Shown piece after piece: positions 12,487 to 23,323 of a DNA stretch of 64,000 nt. Origin of the DNA: Hypholoma sublateritium FD-334 SS-4 (lineage: Eukaryota > Basidiomycota > Agaricomycetes > Agaricales > Strophariaceae). A program made the translations under genes and the position numbers. The notes under the pieces were generated by a model that saw only the letters and a program-made list of their open reading frames with translations, ran no database searches and had not been told where the DNA came from. The stretch covers positions 37,763 through 101,762 of the forward strand of contig KN817583.1 of the NCBI GenBank assembly GCA_000827495.1. Direction: 5' to 3'. Every line of letters starts with the position of its first letter. Position 1 is the stretch's first letter.

Positions 12487-13565
12487 TCAGGCGGCCCACC
12501 CAATCAGCGCGCCGCAAACGAGGCTGGACACGACATTCACCTAAGATCCGGTTAAATTTGAATTTGTCGGCGGGCGGGTCTCGACGCACCTCGTTGTTGC
12601 TCAGGACATTCCAGCCGGCGACGACCGCCCCGCCCTGCGCAACCACAACGCCCTTCGCCTGCGAGTACCGCGTCTCCTGCACCGTCGCCCCGAGCAGCGA
12701 ATCCAGCAGGCTCCCAAAGCCGCCTCCGAACATTCCCCATCCAACACTCTCCACAAGAATCCCCGCAGTACACCCCCTGTTCTCCACAAGCAGCGTGACT
12801 CCCGCCAGCAGCCCCACAAGCGCGCCACCAACGACCGATGCGACCGTGCCGCCCACGGACATCGCCCCGTTCGTCCCCGGAGGCACCGCCCGCAATGTCG
12901 TGATCAGCCGCGGCCGTCCGCGCGACAATATGCCGAGCTCAGACGCGAGTGTGTCGCCCAGGCAGCACGCAAAGTGCCTGCAGCCCTGCATCAGCCGCCG
13001 ACGCATTAACAAAATACGGCCCACGCACCCGAGACCGACGAGCACCAGCGCTCTGCTCCAGCCGCCCCCGACGCCGCGCGCCAGCGGGCACCATCCATCC
13101 GCGGACGTATCGTAAACCACCGGGTACCGCAGGTGCAGCACGTCTCGCCCCACGTTCAGCCCCGCCGCATGCGCAACCGCCGCGTGGATGCTCGTCGGCT
13201 CGAACGCAGCGTTCCATGCGAAGGCCGCAGCCACCGCCGTCGCGCTGTTGCTCAGCACCTGCCAGCCAGAGCGGTACCCGCCCTCGTGGTACCCCTCCTC
13301 CAGCTTCGCCTTGCGCTGTTTTCCGTCTGCAGTATGCTCCTTTTAATCACACATCCCACAGAGGCGCGCCGTACTCACACTTCGTCGCGCGGCTCCCGAC
13401 TAGGTAGAATCCGATGAGCATCACCCCAAATACACGCGTTCCTCCTGTCATCGCTAGGAATCCAACCACCAAAGCCGTGAGCGCCCCGCTGGTTGACAGT
13501 GATTTCTTGCGCAGTCCATGCGCGCTGAGGAGGAGGGCGATAGCAAGAGATATGGCCTTTTCCAT
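12487..13565 (-). CDS. DUF92/TMEM19-family integral membrane protein
   Basis: Three exons (13379-13565, 12590-13326, 12487-12540) encode 325 aa. The short last exon was recognised because the family's VLSNN...VN(V/F)VSS ending is recovered only when a 49-nt GTGCGT-TTAG intron is removed. Family marks include HGLRKKSLS near the start, GSRATK at the first junction, the CxGDTLASELG...SRGRPRLITT block around residues 180-205, PPGTNG, and GGGFGSLLDSLLGATVQ. Several hydrophobic segments predict five or six membrane helices. Plant and cyanobacterial relatives include the phytyl-phosphate kinase VTE6; the fungal function is unknown, so I assign none. One oddity is a gap of only 83 nt to the glycogen synthase start on the same strand. 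Confidence 0.85.
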
Positions 13566-13669
13566 CTCGTGGAGAAGACAAACCAGTGACCACAAACAAG
13601 CCTGCGTCTACGGCGGTTAAGCCGGGCCACACGCCGCGCCGGCTTTCCGTTCCGGGACCGGCTACACGG

Positions 13670-14400
13670 ATCATCGACCGGCGCATGAACATGTTTACCT
13701 TTGCGCAGAAGACGCGCAGGCAGCGGATCAACCAGCGCAACCGCGTCGAGCGCGCTCAGGCGCGCGTACCCGGACGCGTTCTACGGCGCGGGCGGCGAGG
13801 AGCTCGACGAGAGCCTCGACGGGGGCGTCGAGCGCATGCGCCCCGGGAGCATTCCCCCGAGCCCGCGCCTGCGCGGGATGGCGATGCCCGGCGACATGGG
13901 CACGCTGACGGAGGAGGTGCGTGCGTCCACTACATCTGCCCCCCCTTTGTGCTGACTGCCCCCAGATGCAGGAGCTGAACACGAGCGACTACCGCAGGCA
14001 CAGCTAGCCGTCCGCAGGCGTCGACGAGGAGGACTCGTACCCATTGTGTGTCCGTCCCCCTACTCACTCCGACGCCGCGCTGACTTAATTGCCTGTAGCC
14101 CATTGGTCATGAAGGTGCGCCCGTGCTCCGGGTCGGTGATGAGCGGCGCGAGCACGCCGGGCGGCGAAGTGTTCAAGAGCCCCAGCGAGGGCGACCTGAA
14201 GAAGGCGGACGCGGCGCTCAGCCTGAGCCAGACGAGCGGCTACTCGAGCAAGTAGTAAAATGCGCGAGTTGTAGGACAATATGGTGCAGTAAGGTTGTGC
14301 TGTACCAATGCTTTTTATATATCCTCTATGTCGTAGACGTTTCGGACCTTCTGTAGGCTGCGTGGAGCGCGCTAAAAGTCGCAGTTCGACGCCCGGGCTG
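13670..14400 (+). pseudogene. Inverted broken copy of the glycogen synthase 3' end
   Basis: The plus strand here matches the minus-strand parent at about 9735-10597. It begins at the IIDRRM codons and runs through the Arg-rich regulatory helix, the last two introns, the final exon and about 150 nt of 3' flank. Compared with the parent it lacks twelve codons after IIDRRM and about 20 codons after NRVER, lacks the EADFFGG segment, and has a TAG in place of Trp (HS*PSAG) near 14006. Both introns are present, so this is a DNA-level duplication. The tail after the copied stop still carries the parent's CAATATGGTGCAG and ATATATCCTCTAT phrases. It is not expected to encode a functional enzyme. Confidence 0.9.
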
Positions 14401-15109
14401 ACAATGGTGGCCATTTCGAGTTCGTGATTCGCAGCCCGGCGTGCGCCCACAGCGATTGATATAATTGGATCTATTTCTCCACTATTTTCATGTCAAATAA
14501 TGTTGAGGAGTGGTCGAGGACGGCCACTCTCTCGGCACGGCCACAATGCGCGGGCGTGCCGCGTCGATCAGGGCTCGTATCCACTGTGCTTGCACTGTGC
14601 ATCCTCAGTGTGCCTTCGAAGCTCTTCGAACCCACCGCTGATTGCGCCGCACCTGCACCGTGTTTCTTTGAAAGCAAGTAAACATGCGAGCAACCCCCGC
14701 AGCCCGATCGTTCAAGTGGCTCAGCGAGGCCAACCTGCCCCGGAAGAAAGCCGATGGGGCTTGTTTCCGAATATGGTACATATGTAAAGTAAATTGTACT
14801 GTACCGATGATTTTCGGTACCCTTGATTTATGGACATTCGCCTCTGTAATGTGCGAGAGGTCGACGTTTCCGTTTCGCAACCGTTGCGCTCATGAGAGTA
14901 AGTACACGCTTCCAACGCGCTTCATTGACAAAGCGCAGGTACGACCCTGTAGACTTTCTGGGACACAATGGGGCCGGTTTGTGGCCAGCATCGTGGCAGT
15001 GGTTGAGCAGGCGCTTTACTGCGCTTTACAACTTTTACGCGGTGGCCGCGGCACGCGCCGGCTTTCCTTTCCCTCCAGCAGGGACCCAAAAACCCCGTCT
15101 TTTTCCACG
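14401..15109. other. Junction between duplicated copy and FunK1 gene A
   Basis: No complete gene is seen. A plus-strand frame is open from an ATG at 14684 straight into FunK1 gene A, but the residues before 15,060 show no kinase homology and the segment may be 5' flank. Phrases such as CAACCGTTGCGCTCA and CGCTTCCAACGCGCTTCA recur at 18,005-18,050, showing that the flanks of genes A and C come from a shared repeated unit. Confidence 0.45.
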
Positions 15110-16957
15110 ATGTCGACGTTTATCGAATTCAAGAACAAGGCGAACATGGATCCTTTTCAGGATCCCAACACCTCCACCGAGGAGACACCCAAGGATTTCC
15201 AGTTTGAGCGTGAGGATGTCAAATCGCGAGAGATACGAGGGCAGATCGGCTCGTACGCGGCCGCCATCGCTGGCACCCAGTTCCGCACTCGCGTAATGTC
15301 CGTGTCTGTGTCCGGCCCTACGGCTCGTTTTATTGTATGGGATCGCGGCGGCGCCTTACTCTCTGAGCAGTTCAACTACGTCGAAAACCCACAGTATCTT
15401 GTCGCATTCTTCTACCGATATTCACGCGGAACTCCCGAGAAGCAAGGCATCGACATTACGGCCACGAAAACTACGGAAAGGGAAGTCAGAACTATTCCCG
15501 CCGACATCCAAGCAAAGATGAAACAAGCCAATAAAGCCCACAAGAGCTGGTGCACAGTGTTGGTTCCAGATCGCGACGAGGAAGGGAAGGAGCGCGGGTT
15601 TGTCGTCTCTTACCCTCTAAGCCACACTACGCCCTCTCCCTTCTCACGATCCACTCGCGCCATGTTAGCCTTCGATCTGACCAGGAAGCGACTCGTATTT
15701 CTCAAGGATTACTGGAGGCCCGACGTCGACAACATCGAGAAGGAAGGTGAAATTTACCGCGATTTGGAGGAGCACAAAATCCCTCACATCGCGCCATTTG
15801 GGATGGGGAACGATGTTAGGGATCACAAAACCATAAAGCAGGATCCACGTTCACAACGAATACTTCAACCATCCCCGCAAACGTGTTTGATCCATTATCG
15901 CATCACATTGAATCTCGTCGGCAAATCACTTTCCGACTTTGCCTCGTCTCATGAATTTATCTCAGCAATCGCTGATGCGATGGAAGGTAAGCTTCAAATC
16001 TGTGCACACATGTACAGCCCCTCAACACAATTTCAACAGCGCATGACGGCGCATGGTTCAAGTGCCAGATTCTCCACCGCGACATCAGCGTCGGTAATAT
16101 CGTCATAACGGCAGACGGCGAAGGTATCTTGATTGATTGGGATCTGTGCGTCAAATTTCCCAAAAGGCCCTCCAGTCAAACAGAAGAACTGCAAGCACCA
16201 ATGGTTGCTCGAAGATTCGCCCGAACGGTAAGCCTGGATTCGTTTTTTCTGGTCAGATATCTGAGGCTACGGTCAGGGAACCTGGCAATTCATGTCCAGC
16301 AGGCTACTTCGTAATCGAACCGCAATCCAAGACTATTGCGATGACCGTGAATCTGCTCTATGGGTCTTGCTTTGGATCGCACTGCAGTACACCCCGACGA
16401 CCGGACACTCTGGAGTGAAGCCTGGTCAGAATGATGATTATGATTTAGCGGTTGTGATGGAGATGTTCAATTATACTGCTGAACGCACCGATGGATCTAC
16501 CTCTGGAGGTGGACCGAAGCTAACGTTCTTACAGAACTACTCGGAACAACCTATATCATTCACGAACCGGCCGGTTCTGCATAGCCTGGTGGAAACACTC
16601 ACCAAAACCTTTGCCATTCGCTATGCCAGTGCACCGACTGCCGAGGATGTAAGGGATTTGGAGAAATTCCGTGCGCGGGAAGACATGGCAGAGTTTATTC
16701 CCCGTTCTGTTGCGTATCGCCATGAACAACACGTTAACAAGATCCACAGCGAGGGTTGGCTGGTCAAGACTATCAGGGATCATCTAGCAATGTCGGGATG
16801 GCCTGTGGACGACAAGCCGGCTCGCCAGGCAACGATATCGCTGTCGAGTACCGCCCACAAAAGAGGCAGGGACGAAAAAAAATTAGACAAGAGGCGCGAC
16901 AAGAAGAATCCTCACGGACCTTCGGACGGGTTCAAGTCGCTCCCGCCCCTGCCTTAG
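15110..16957 (+). CDS. FunK1-type protein kinase A, 5'-truncated
   Basis: Exons 15110-15986, 16040-16227 and 16277-16957 give 581 aa. It belongs to the fungal-specific protein kinase family (FunK1, Pkinase_fungal). Landmarks are FLKDYWRPDVD and HIPHIAPFG-like text in the N-lobe, the catalytic loop ILHRDISVGN in exon 2, and IDWD as the DFG equivalent; both metal-binding residues (Asn and Asp) are present. Exon 3 carries GTWQFMSSRLL, DDRESALWVLLW and the C-terminal WLVKTIRDHL. The start is uncertain: in full-length relative F a separate first exon of 72 codons precedes this region and is missing here, although the frame stays open upstream to 14684. The basic Lys/Arg tail resembles a nuclear-targeting signal. 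Substrates of this family are unknown. Confidence 0.8.
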
Positions 16958-17389
16958 AGTCAATTGCGCGAGTGATGCCTTCGAACGCTGTCTGGCGTCG
17001 ATTTGTTATGTTCTGCGCCGGTGACAATAGTTCATACACCGAGCAGATTCTGCTTGCATATGTAAACACAGTTATGTGCAGTCAGTACGTATGGGTAGCA
17101 CACCTTTATGCGGAATACTAGATTTCTCCGCAGTGCGCACTCGGACTTTTTGTCTTGCTGGGAGACATGCCCATGGTGAGGTGGACTGTGCCTGGGTGTT
17201 ACTGATGTCTGTGCTGAGTCTCTGAGCGTCGTCGGAGAGCGCAGGAGAGCAGAGGAGTCGTGAAATATTCATAGATCATGCGCGTAGCTATGTGGCAGGC
17301 CCACCGACGCCAGCCGCAGTCGACAAGCAGCTTGCGTAATCTCAGCGCTCAGCGCTCAGCGTTCACTAGCGGAGCACTCACATGTACCG
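16958..17389. other. No gene seen
   Basis: This is the 3' flank of FunK1 gene A and the sequence leading into a kinase fragment. It contains only short frames without support. The CAGCGCTCAGCGCTCAGCG phrase near 17,342-17,360 is a small tandem repeat. Confidence 0.4.
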
Positions 17390-17950
17390 GTTTTGGCAAT
17401 GAAAAGCCACACATTTCGGACAAGACTCCGCAGGGCCGTGCGCGCCCAGCAGTTCCACTACAACTACGTCAACGAACCCCAATATATCGCCCTATTCTTC
17501 TATTGATATTCGCGCATGTCTTCCTAGGTGCAAAGCGTCGACGCCTCAACAATGCAAGACGCGAAAGAGGAAGGAGATTCTATTCCCCATGACATCCGTG
17601 CAAAGATGAAAAGTGCCAATGAAAACCACAAAGAATGGGGCAAAGTTACGGTTACAGATGGCGATGACGCAGCGATGGAGGGCGAGTTTCTCGTCTCCTA
17701 CCCTCTGAGCCACAATACACCGTCTCCCTTTTCCATTCGGGGTATGTTGGCCTTCGATCTTGTATTTCTCAAGGATTACTGGAGGCCTGACGTCGACAAC
17801 ACCGAGAAATTAGGTGATATCCAAGTGATATCTACCGTGATTTGGAGGAGCACGAAATCCCTCACATCGTGCCATTTGGGATAGGGAACGATGTTAGGAC
17901 TCACAAAACCGTTACGCAGGCACCGAACGCACGAAGGTTGAACAAGTAGT
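17390..17950 (+). pseudogene. FunK1 kinase fragment B (N-lobe only)
   Basis: From about 17,440 the sequence matches the N-lobe region of genes A and C in shifting frames: a QQFHYNYVNEP-like start, then HDIRAKMKSANENHK, FLVSYPLSHNTPSPF, MLAFDL and FLKDYWRPDVDN, and finally EIPHIVPFGIGND just before a stop at 17948-17950. The Ser-Arg-Ser-Thr codons and a few Arg/Lys codons between the conserved phrases are deleted. No catalytic loop or C-lobe follows. This is a remnant that cannot encode a kinase. Confidence 0.8.
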
Positions 17951-18302
17951 CAGGCGGCTGCTTGAGGGAGACTAGCAAGAGGTCAACTTGAACGTTTTCG
18001 TATCGGAACCGTTGCGCTCAAGAGTCCGCGCTTCCAACGCGCTTCAAAGCGCAGTCAAGTTCGGACTTTGCACGAGCTTCGCGGTTCGAAGCCTGACGTG
18101 GGCTCACGACCGCATGTCCCTGTAGACCGGGGCCTTCTCCAAGTTCTGGGACACAGTGGAGACGAGCTTAGCACCGTCTTTCCGTTCCGGGAGTCGGGAC
18201 AGGCCACCGTATGACAATGTCACGGCACGTGTAGCGCGTCTGTCACCACTTGAAATACTAATAATGTTTCCTCTTGTTTCCTTCAACCATCATGTTGCCA
18301 TC
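17951..18302. other. 5' flank of FunK1 gene C
   Basis: Upstream region of gene C. It holds the shared E-box element (18221-18240) and the phrase TTTCCGTTCCGGGA (about 18,179), which also occurs next to the inverted glycogen synthase copy at about 13,644. No coding sequence is seen. Confidence 0.5.
18221..18240. promoter_or_regulatory. Shared FunK1 upstream element, copy C
   Basis: CACGGCACGTGTAGCGCG occurs 82 nt before the ATG of FunK1 gene C. It contains a palindromic CACGTG E-box core. The same string lies upstream of genes D and F, with a near match upstream of E. Conservation across loci that otherwise differ suggests a promoter element; binding factor unknown. Confidence 0.55.
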
Positions 18303-20410
18303 ATGTCAAATTGTATCAAACCGCCAACGAGATCTCACAATCTCCCCCAGACAATACCATCGACCACTCCGACGGTGAACAAGGCTACCAAGCACGAGCC
18401 ATTTTCTTCGACAGCGGCTCCGAGGGACGCTAGAAATTACAACCTCCCCGTCGAAAAGAGTGGCTATTTTTCCGGGATCATGTCCCCGCAAGCATTCCTC
18501 GACAGATATCTTGAGTATGGAGATAGCGGCGAACCCACCAAAGAAGTTATAGGAAATTTGTTGGCGAGTACACCCACTCCGTTGGAGACCAACATGTACC
18601 AACCATCTGTAAGCGCCAATCCGTTCTACATTTCTTTGGCTCACCCAACAGTTCCTCGTAGATCGCCGTGATACAGCCACACCTGGGGCATAACGTGGAT
18701 GGTATCGATACGCACACATTTGGCAATCAGGCTCTTGACAATCTTTCACCGGACGTGAACTTATGTGGCGAAACTGCTTGTTTTATTTTCTGGGACCGCG
18801 CTGGCGCCGTCATCTCCGCCCAGTTCAACTACGTCGAAGAACCGCATCTTATCATATTTTTCTACCGATTTTCGCGCATATCTCCCGAGGCGCAGGGTAT
18901 AGACACCACGACAATGGAAACCACGAAAAAGGAAGAACAATCTGTTACCCCGCCGATCCGGAAAAGGATGGAACAAGCCAATAACAATCACAAAGGGTGG
19001 CGCACAGTGATGGTTACAGATCGCGACAACGCAGCAAAACAGGGCGGAATTCTAGTGTCTTACCCGCTGAGGTCAACCACACCTTCTCCTTTTTCGCGCT
19101 CCACTCGGACCATGTTAGCCTTCGACCTGGCGAAAAATAAGCTCGTATTTCTCAAGGATTACTGGAGGCCCGACGTCGACAGTATCGCGAAGGAAGGTGC
19201 AATCTATCTTGAATTGGAGAAGCACCAAATCCCTCACATCGCGCCATTTGGGATGGGGAACGATGTAAAGGGCCAGAGGACCGTTACCCAGGCCCCAAAC
19301 GATATACGCGAGAAAGGAATACTTCCAACGACAAGGCAAACGCGTTTGAGCCACTATCGCATGACGTTGAACATTGTCGGCAAAGCCCTCTACGACTTCA
19401 AATCCTTTCACGAATTCATATCAGCAATCGCCGATGCGATGGAGGGTAGGTGTTATATTCTGGTATTTCGCGTGTGCAGCTCCTAACAGTCTCTCGACAG
19501 CACATGACGGCGCATGGTTTAAGTGCAGAATTCTCCACCGTGACATTAGTGTTGGTAACATTATCATAACGGAGGATGGAAAAGGTCTCTTAATTGATTG
19601 GGATATGAGCATCAAGCTGCCCGAAAGGCTTCCAGGTCAAGCCGATGAAGCACCTGTCGCTCGAAGATTCGCGCGAACGGTAAGTCAGGATCTTTTTTTT
19701 TCTCCTGTGCAAGCATCTTAGGCTACCTTTAGGGAACTTGGCAATTTATGGCTGGTCGGCTACTCGAGGAACGAGATAAGTTCCAAAATTACTGCGACGA
19801 TCGTGAATCTGCTCTCTGGGTTTTACTTTGGGTCGCTTTGCAGTACACCCCGACACATGGAGGCTCTGGCTATGATCTAGCCACGCGCATGCAGATGTTC
19901 GACGCCGTTGATCAACGCATTGATGGAGGTGTTCAAGGAGGTGGCTCCAAGAATTATTTCTTGACGAACTACTCCCGGTTACGTGCTATATTCACGGACC
20001 GCCCGGTCTTGAATAGCCTCGTGGACACACTTGCCGAAACTTTTGCCGTTCGCTACGCTGTCAAACCGTCTGCCGAGGATGTGAAGAATTTGGAGAAATT
20101 CCGTGCGCGGGAAGACCTCGCAGAGTTTATCCCCGCTGCTACTGCGTATCGATATGAGCAACAAGTAACCAAGATCCACAGCGAGGGTTGGCTGGTTAAC
20201 ACGATCAGGGATCATCTAGCACAGCCGGGGTGGCCCAAGGATGATCCACCGAGTCGGCAACGTACACGGCCGCAGCTGCCAGGTAACAGTTTGAAGCGCA
20301 AGCCAACCGACCATGCTGTGGAAGCAAGGTTGTCAAGGAATAATCCGCTTGCACGTTCCGGTGGGTCGACCGGCATCTCGTCGCTCCCCCAGAGTAAAAG
20401 GCGCAAGTGA
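18303..20410 (+). CDS. FunK1-type protein kinase C
   Basis: Four exons, 18303-18608, 18662-19445, 19501-19679 and 19733-20410, encode 648 aa with an open frame throughout and GT-AG introns. Exon 1 has the family's N-terminal helix region (SGYFSGIMSPQAFLDRYLEY). Exon 2 holds the FWDRAGAV and FLKDYWRPDVD blocks. Exon 3 carries the catalytic loop LHRDISVGN and LIDWD, both metal-binding residues intact. Exon 4 has GTWQFMAGRLL and the C-lobe. Relative to full-length gene F, about 90 codons are missing in exon 2 between DVNLCG and ETACFIFWD, but the frame is kept, so a shortened kinase may be made. A shared E-box element lies 62-82 nt upstream of the ATG. The C-terminus is basic (KRRK). The target is unknown. 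Confidence 0.85.
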
Positions 20411-20704
20411 TTTGCTGAGACCTACAGCGGTGTTACATTTTATGTTTGCTTTCATTTTATGTAGTTTTCCAGGGGCCGTGTGGCTTGGGCTTTGCCGCGT
20501 CGGGTTTATTCTTACCTTAAAGGTTAGAGAATGTACTTATACCCATTGGATTACACATAGTCATGTAACATACCAGGCTGTACATAATTACGCGCCAGTC
20601 GTACATGTTGAATATGTAGTAGCCAATAATATCACAAGTACACGCTTCTACGAACTTAGCTTACGGTGTCGAGGCGAAACACATCGGAAACGAGACGCAC
20701 CTCT

Positions 20705-20790
20705 GAAGGTCAACACGGAGACACTTCCGTTGACGACGCGCACGCGAGAATGGCGCCTCGGAGGGCCACGACCCATGTCACGGAGTCGAG
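20705..20790 (-). pseudogene. SEC13 exon scrap
   Basis: About 85 nt matches the fifth exon of the intact SEC13 gene (27,269-27,353) in the same orientation: GAAGGTCAACACGGAGACAC, then GACGACGCGCACGC, ATGGCGCC and GACACGGAGT-like phrases in the same order. There is no flanking SEC13 sequence, so this is a small duplicated fragment. Confidence 0.65.
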
Positions 20791-20970
20791 TTTACAACCA
20801 GCTCCAGGAGGGCAAGCACCGGCGCAGCAGGGAGAAAATACAGTGAGCCCAGGCAATCTCCAGACCGAGAGACATAAAGGCGGTGACTGTGCAGCTAGAG
20901 CTTGGCTGTTGTTGATTCTTGGACGTCGAGACTCGACGCGGACTGCAGTAAGCGCTTGAGTGACCAGCGT

Positions 20971-20990
20971 CACGGCACGTGTAGCGCGTC
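20971..20990. promoter_or_regulatory. Shared FunK1 upstream element, copy D
   Basis: Exact match over 20 nt to the element before gene C (CACGGCACGTGTAGCGCG plus TC), located about 190 nt before the first usable ATG of gene D. Confidence 0.5.
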
Positions 20991-21182
20991 TGAACTTTGT
21001 CACTCGGGCCACCGGCCCAAGAGCCTGCTTTCAACTTGCAGTTCGACTAACATGTCCGACAACCCCAGCGCCCATTTCTCCCCGCATCTATGACCCAGTC
21101 TATACTACGACACATTGAAGGCGCTCACTGTGTCCTACCCTCCAAGTCCCACAGGACAAAATCCCTTCTTGCTCCATTTAGG

Positions 21183-22299
21183 ATGATGGGGAACAATCTC
21201 AAGCCTGAGGGCCATAATAGTAGGACCGCTATGCAGGTGCCAAACCAGAAACGCGACAAGGGAATACTTCCAACACCCCGGAAAACGCGTTTGAGTCATC
21301 ATCGCATGACATTGAATCCTGTCGGAAAACCCCTTCACGTCTTCGAATCGTCTCGCCAATTTATATCGGCCATCGCTGATGCCATGGAAGGTAAGTGTCA
21401 GATCTGCGCAATGCACACATGTACAGCCCCTCAACACATTCCCAACAGCGCATGATGACACATGGTTCAAGGGCCAGATTCTCCACCGTGATATCAGCGT
21501 TAACAATATCATCATAGCGGAGAACGGCGAAGGTATCTTGATTGATTGGGATCTGTCCGTCAAATTTCCCAAAAGGCGCACAAGTCAAAAAGAGGAACTT
21601 CAAGAACCGAAGGTTGCTCGAAGATTCGCACGAACGGTACGCCCGGATTTGTTTTTCTGGTCAGATATCTGAGGCTGCAGTCAGGGATCCTGGCAATTCA
21701 TATCCAGCAGGCTACTTCGTAGTCGAACTGCAATCCAAGATTATTGCGACGACCGTGAATCTGCTCTATGGGTCCTGCTTTGGATTGCTCTCCAGTACAC
21801 GCGCACGAGCAGCCGCCCCGGATCGGGTCGTCCTCATGATTTACGGAGTCTGATGAAGATCTTCAATGAGGTCGATCACCTCACTGATGGAAGTAACGCA
21901 GGAGGCCGTCTGAAGCTATCGTTCTTACAGTACTATTCACAAGAGCCCATATCGTTCACGAACCGGCCGGCTCTGCATAGCCTGGTGGAAACACTCATCA
22001 CAACCTGTGCCATTCGCTATGACACTCCACCCACTGCCATCAATATAGCGGCGTTGGAGATCGTGCGAAAGAGCTTTCAAGAAGGTCCAGAGAAGGAACT
22101 CGTTCTGGAGAACATTGTTGGCTATCGATACCAACAAAAGATGGAAGACCTTCAGAGTGAGGTTTGGCTGGTCAAGACTATCAGGGATCATCTAGCAATG
22201 CCGGGATGGCCTGTGGATGACAAGACGTCTCGCCAGGAAATGCCGCCGATGTCAAGCACCCCGTACATACGACCGTTCCGCGTCTATAATTTTTTATAG
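21183..22299 (+). CDS. FunK1-type kinase D, C-lobe only
   Basis: Exons 21183-21390, 21449-21636 and 21685-22299 keep one open frame of 336 aa. It starts in the region just before the family's HYRMTLN block, so the N-lobe with FLKDYWRPD is absent. The catalytic loop ILHRDISVNN and IDWD are intact, followed by GSWQFISSRLL and the C-lobe. The tail ends in VYNFL, shared only with gene E. Upstream, 21,100-21,182 carries decayed kinase phrases. Genes D and E plus their 3' flanks are direct duplicates (about 21,290-22,490 and 23,445-24,640). A protein without an N-lobe cannot bind ATP in the usual way, so this is either a pseudogene or a regulatory remnant. Confidence 0.6.
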
Positions 22300-22469
22300 A
22301 GACAAGGCTCGTGAAGAGGCATCCGTATGTACCTTCGGATAGGTCGAGGTCGATGGCGCCACTGCCGCAGAGTAAACTGCGCCAGTGACGCCCTCGAAAG
22401 TCGTATGGCGTCGATTCGTTATCTCCCGTGGCGACACCGCTACACCTTCCGCTTGCTTTCATAATTAGA

Positions 22470-22935
22470 TAGCCTACTTACATTCAATGTAAAATACTAT
22501 TTGAACTCGAAGACGTCTGCATTCAGGCTGAGCCGCTACCTGCTGTGTATCGCTTCACATGAGCCGGCACTCGTAGATGGTCAGAGAATGGATCCAGGAA
22601 TCACGCCAAATGCGGGGAACACGCTCACAATCGTCGCGCTCGGATCCAGCGTCGTCTTCACCTACGCGCAGCCGGGGCATCCTTTTTCCACATAGGTATT
22701 CCTTGAGAGCTCGATATACGGCTCCCAAGCAACGTCGCGCGCCCAGTCTGCGTACCCTCGAGCGCGTCCTCCTCGACCAACACTTGCATGTCGTCGCGAT
22801 ACCCCCCCGATGCGCACGCAAAGCGCTTGACTGTCATGGTGTAGACTGAGCCGCAGTGAGCGAGGTGGGAGCACAGCGGGTGGCCATGAAACGGCGTTGC
22901 GCGCTCAATCGCTAGTCTCGCGAGCCAGCCGTTCC
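22470..22935 (-). pseudogene. SEC13 3'-end fragment
   Basis: The sequence follows the 3' flank and last exon of the intact SEC13 gene (about 26,440-27,170) in the same orientation, with deletions. It starts with the TAGCCTAC...TTGAACTCGAAGACG flank phrase, then CAATCGTCGCGCTCGG, GACGTCGCGC, CAGTCTGCGT and TGTCGTCGCGATACCCCC, and ends near GAAACGGCGTTGC. Several indels break the WD40 frame. The match includes 3' flanking DNA, so this is a segmental duplicate. Confidence 0.8.
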
Positions 22936-23323
22936 TGTCCCAATTGGGTATATCGCTGCTTTCAGCCCATCACTCAAAAATTGATGGCGACGATATAACG
23001 TCACGGAACAGCAAGGCACGTGTAGCGAGTGCCACCGAGATTTAAATGGCGCTCCTGTTGTCCAACAACTCCAGCGTCTCCACTGTTCCTCGCACCCATA
23101 ACCCAGCGCTGAAGTAGCACGGGCTCGAGTTTCTGTCCTACCGCGAATATCTTGGTCTCACTACACCTTCTCCTAGATCCTCTGTACGCTCCACTCGACG
23201 CTTGCTAGTCTCTTACTAAAAGCAGGCCGCATTTCTCAAGGATAAAGTACTAGAGGCCTGACGTTCTCGAGAAGGAGGTGAAATCTACCCTGAGTCGGAG
23301 AAACACACATTGCGCGATTTGGA
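22936..23323. other. 5' flank of FunK1 gene E
   Basis: No intact gene. It contains the variant E-box element at 23013-23030 and broken N-lobe phrases of a FunK1 kinase near 23,160-23,300 (for example CTCAAGGATAAAGTACTAGAGGCC, a frameshifted relic of the LKDYWRP block). Confidence 0.5.
23013..23030. promoter_or_regulatory. Shared FunK1 upstream element, variant copy E
   Basis: AAGGCACGTGTAGCGAGT differs from the consensus at two positions in the outer parts but keeps the GGCACGTGTAGCG core. It lies about 295 nt before the first usable ATG of gene E. Confidence 0.45.

Larger units (their letters stand above)
20411..21182. other. Spacer between FunK1 genes C and D
   Basis: No gene. The spacer contains a scrap of the SEC13 exon near 20,705-20,790 and the shared FunK1 upstream element at 20971-20990, both listed separately. 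Confidence 0.5.

Noticed and set aside
12153..13115. 320-codon plus-strand frame opposite DUF92 and the GSY1 start
   Set aside because: Antisense shadow of two GC-rich genes; no domain, splice signals or codon support.
18070..18100. GGTTCGAAGCC, resembling a tRNA B box
   Set aside because: No A box at the right spacing and no cloverleaf can be folded; similar words recur as part of the FunK1 flank repeat.
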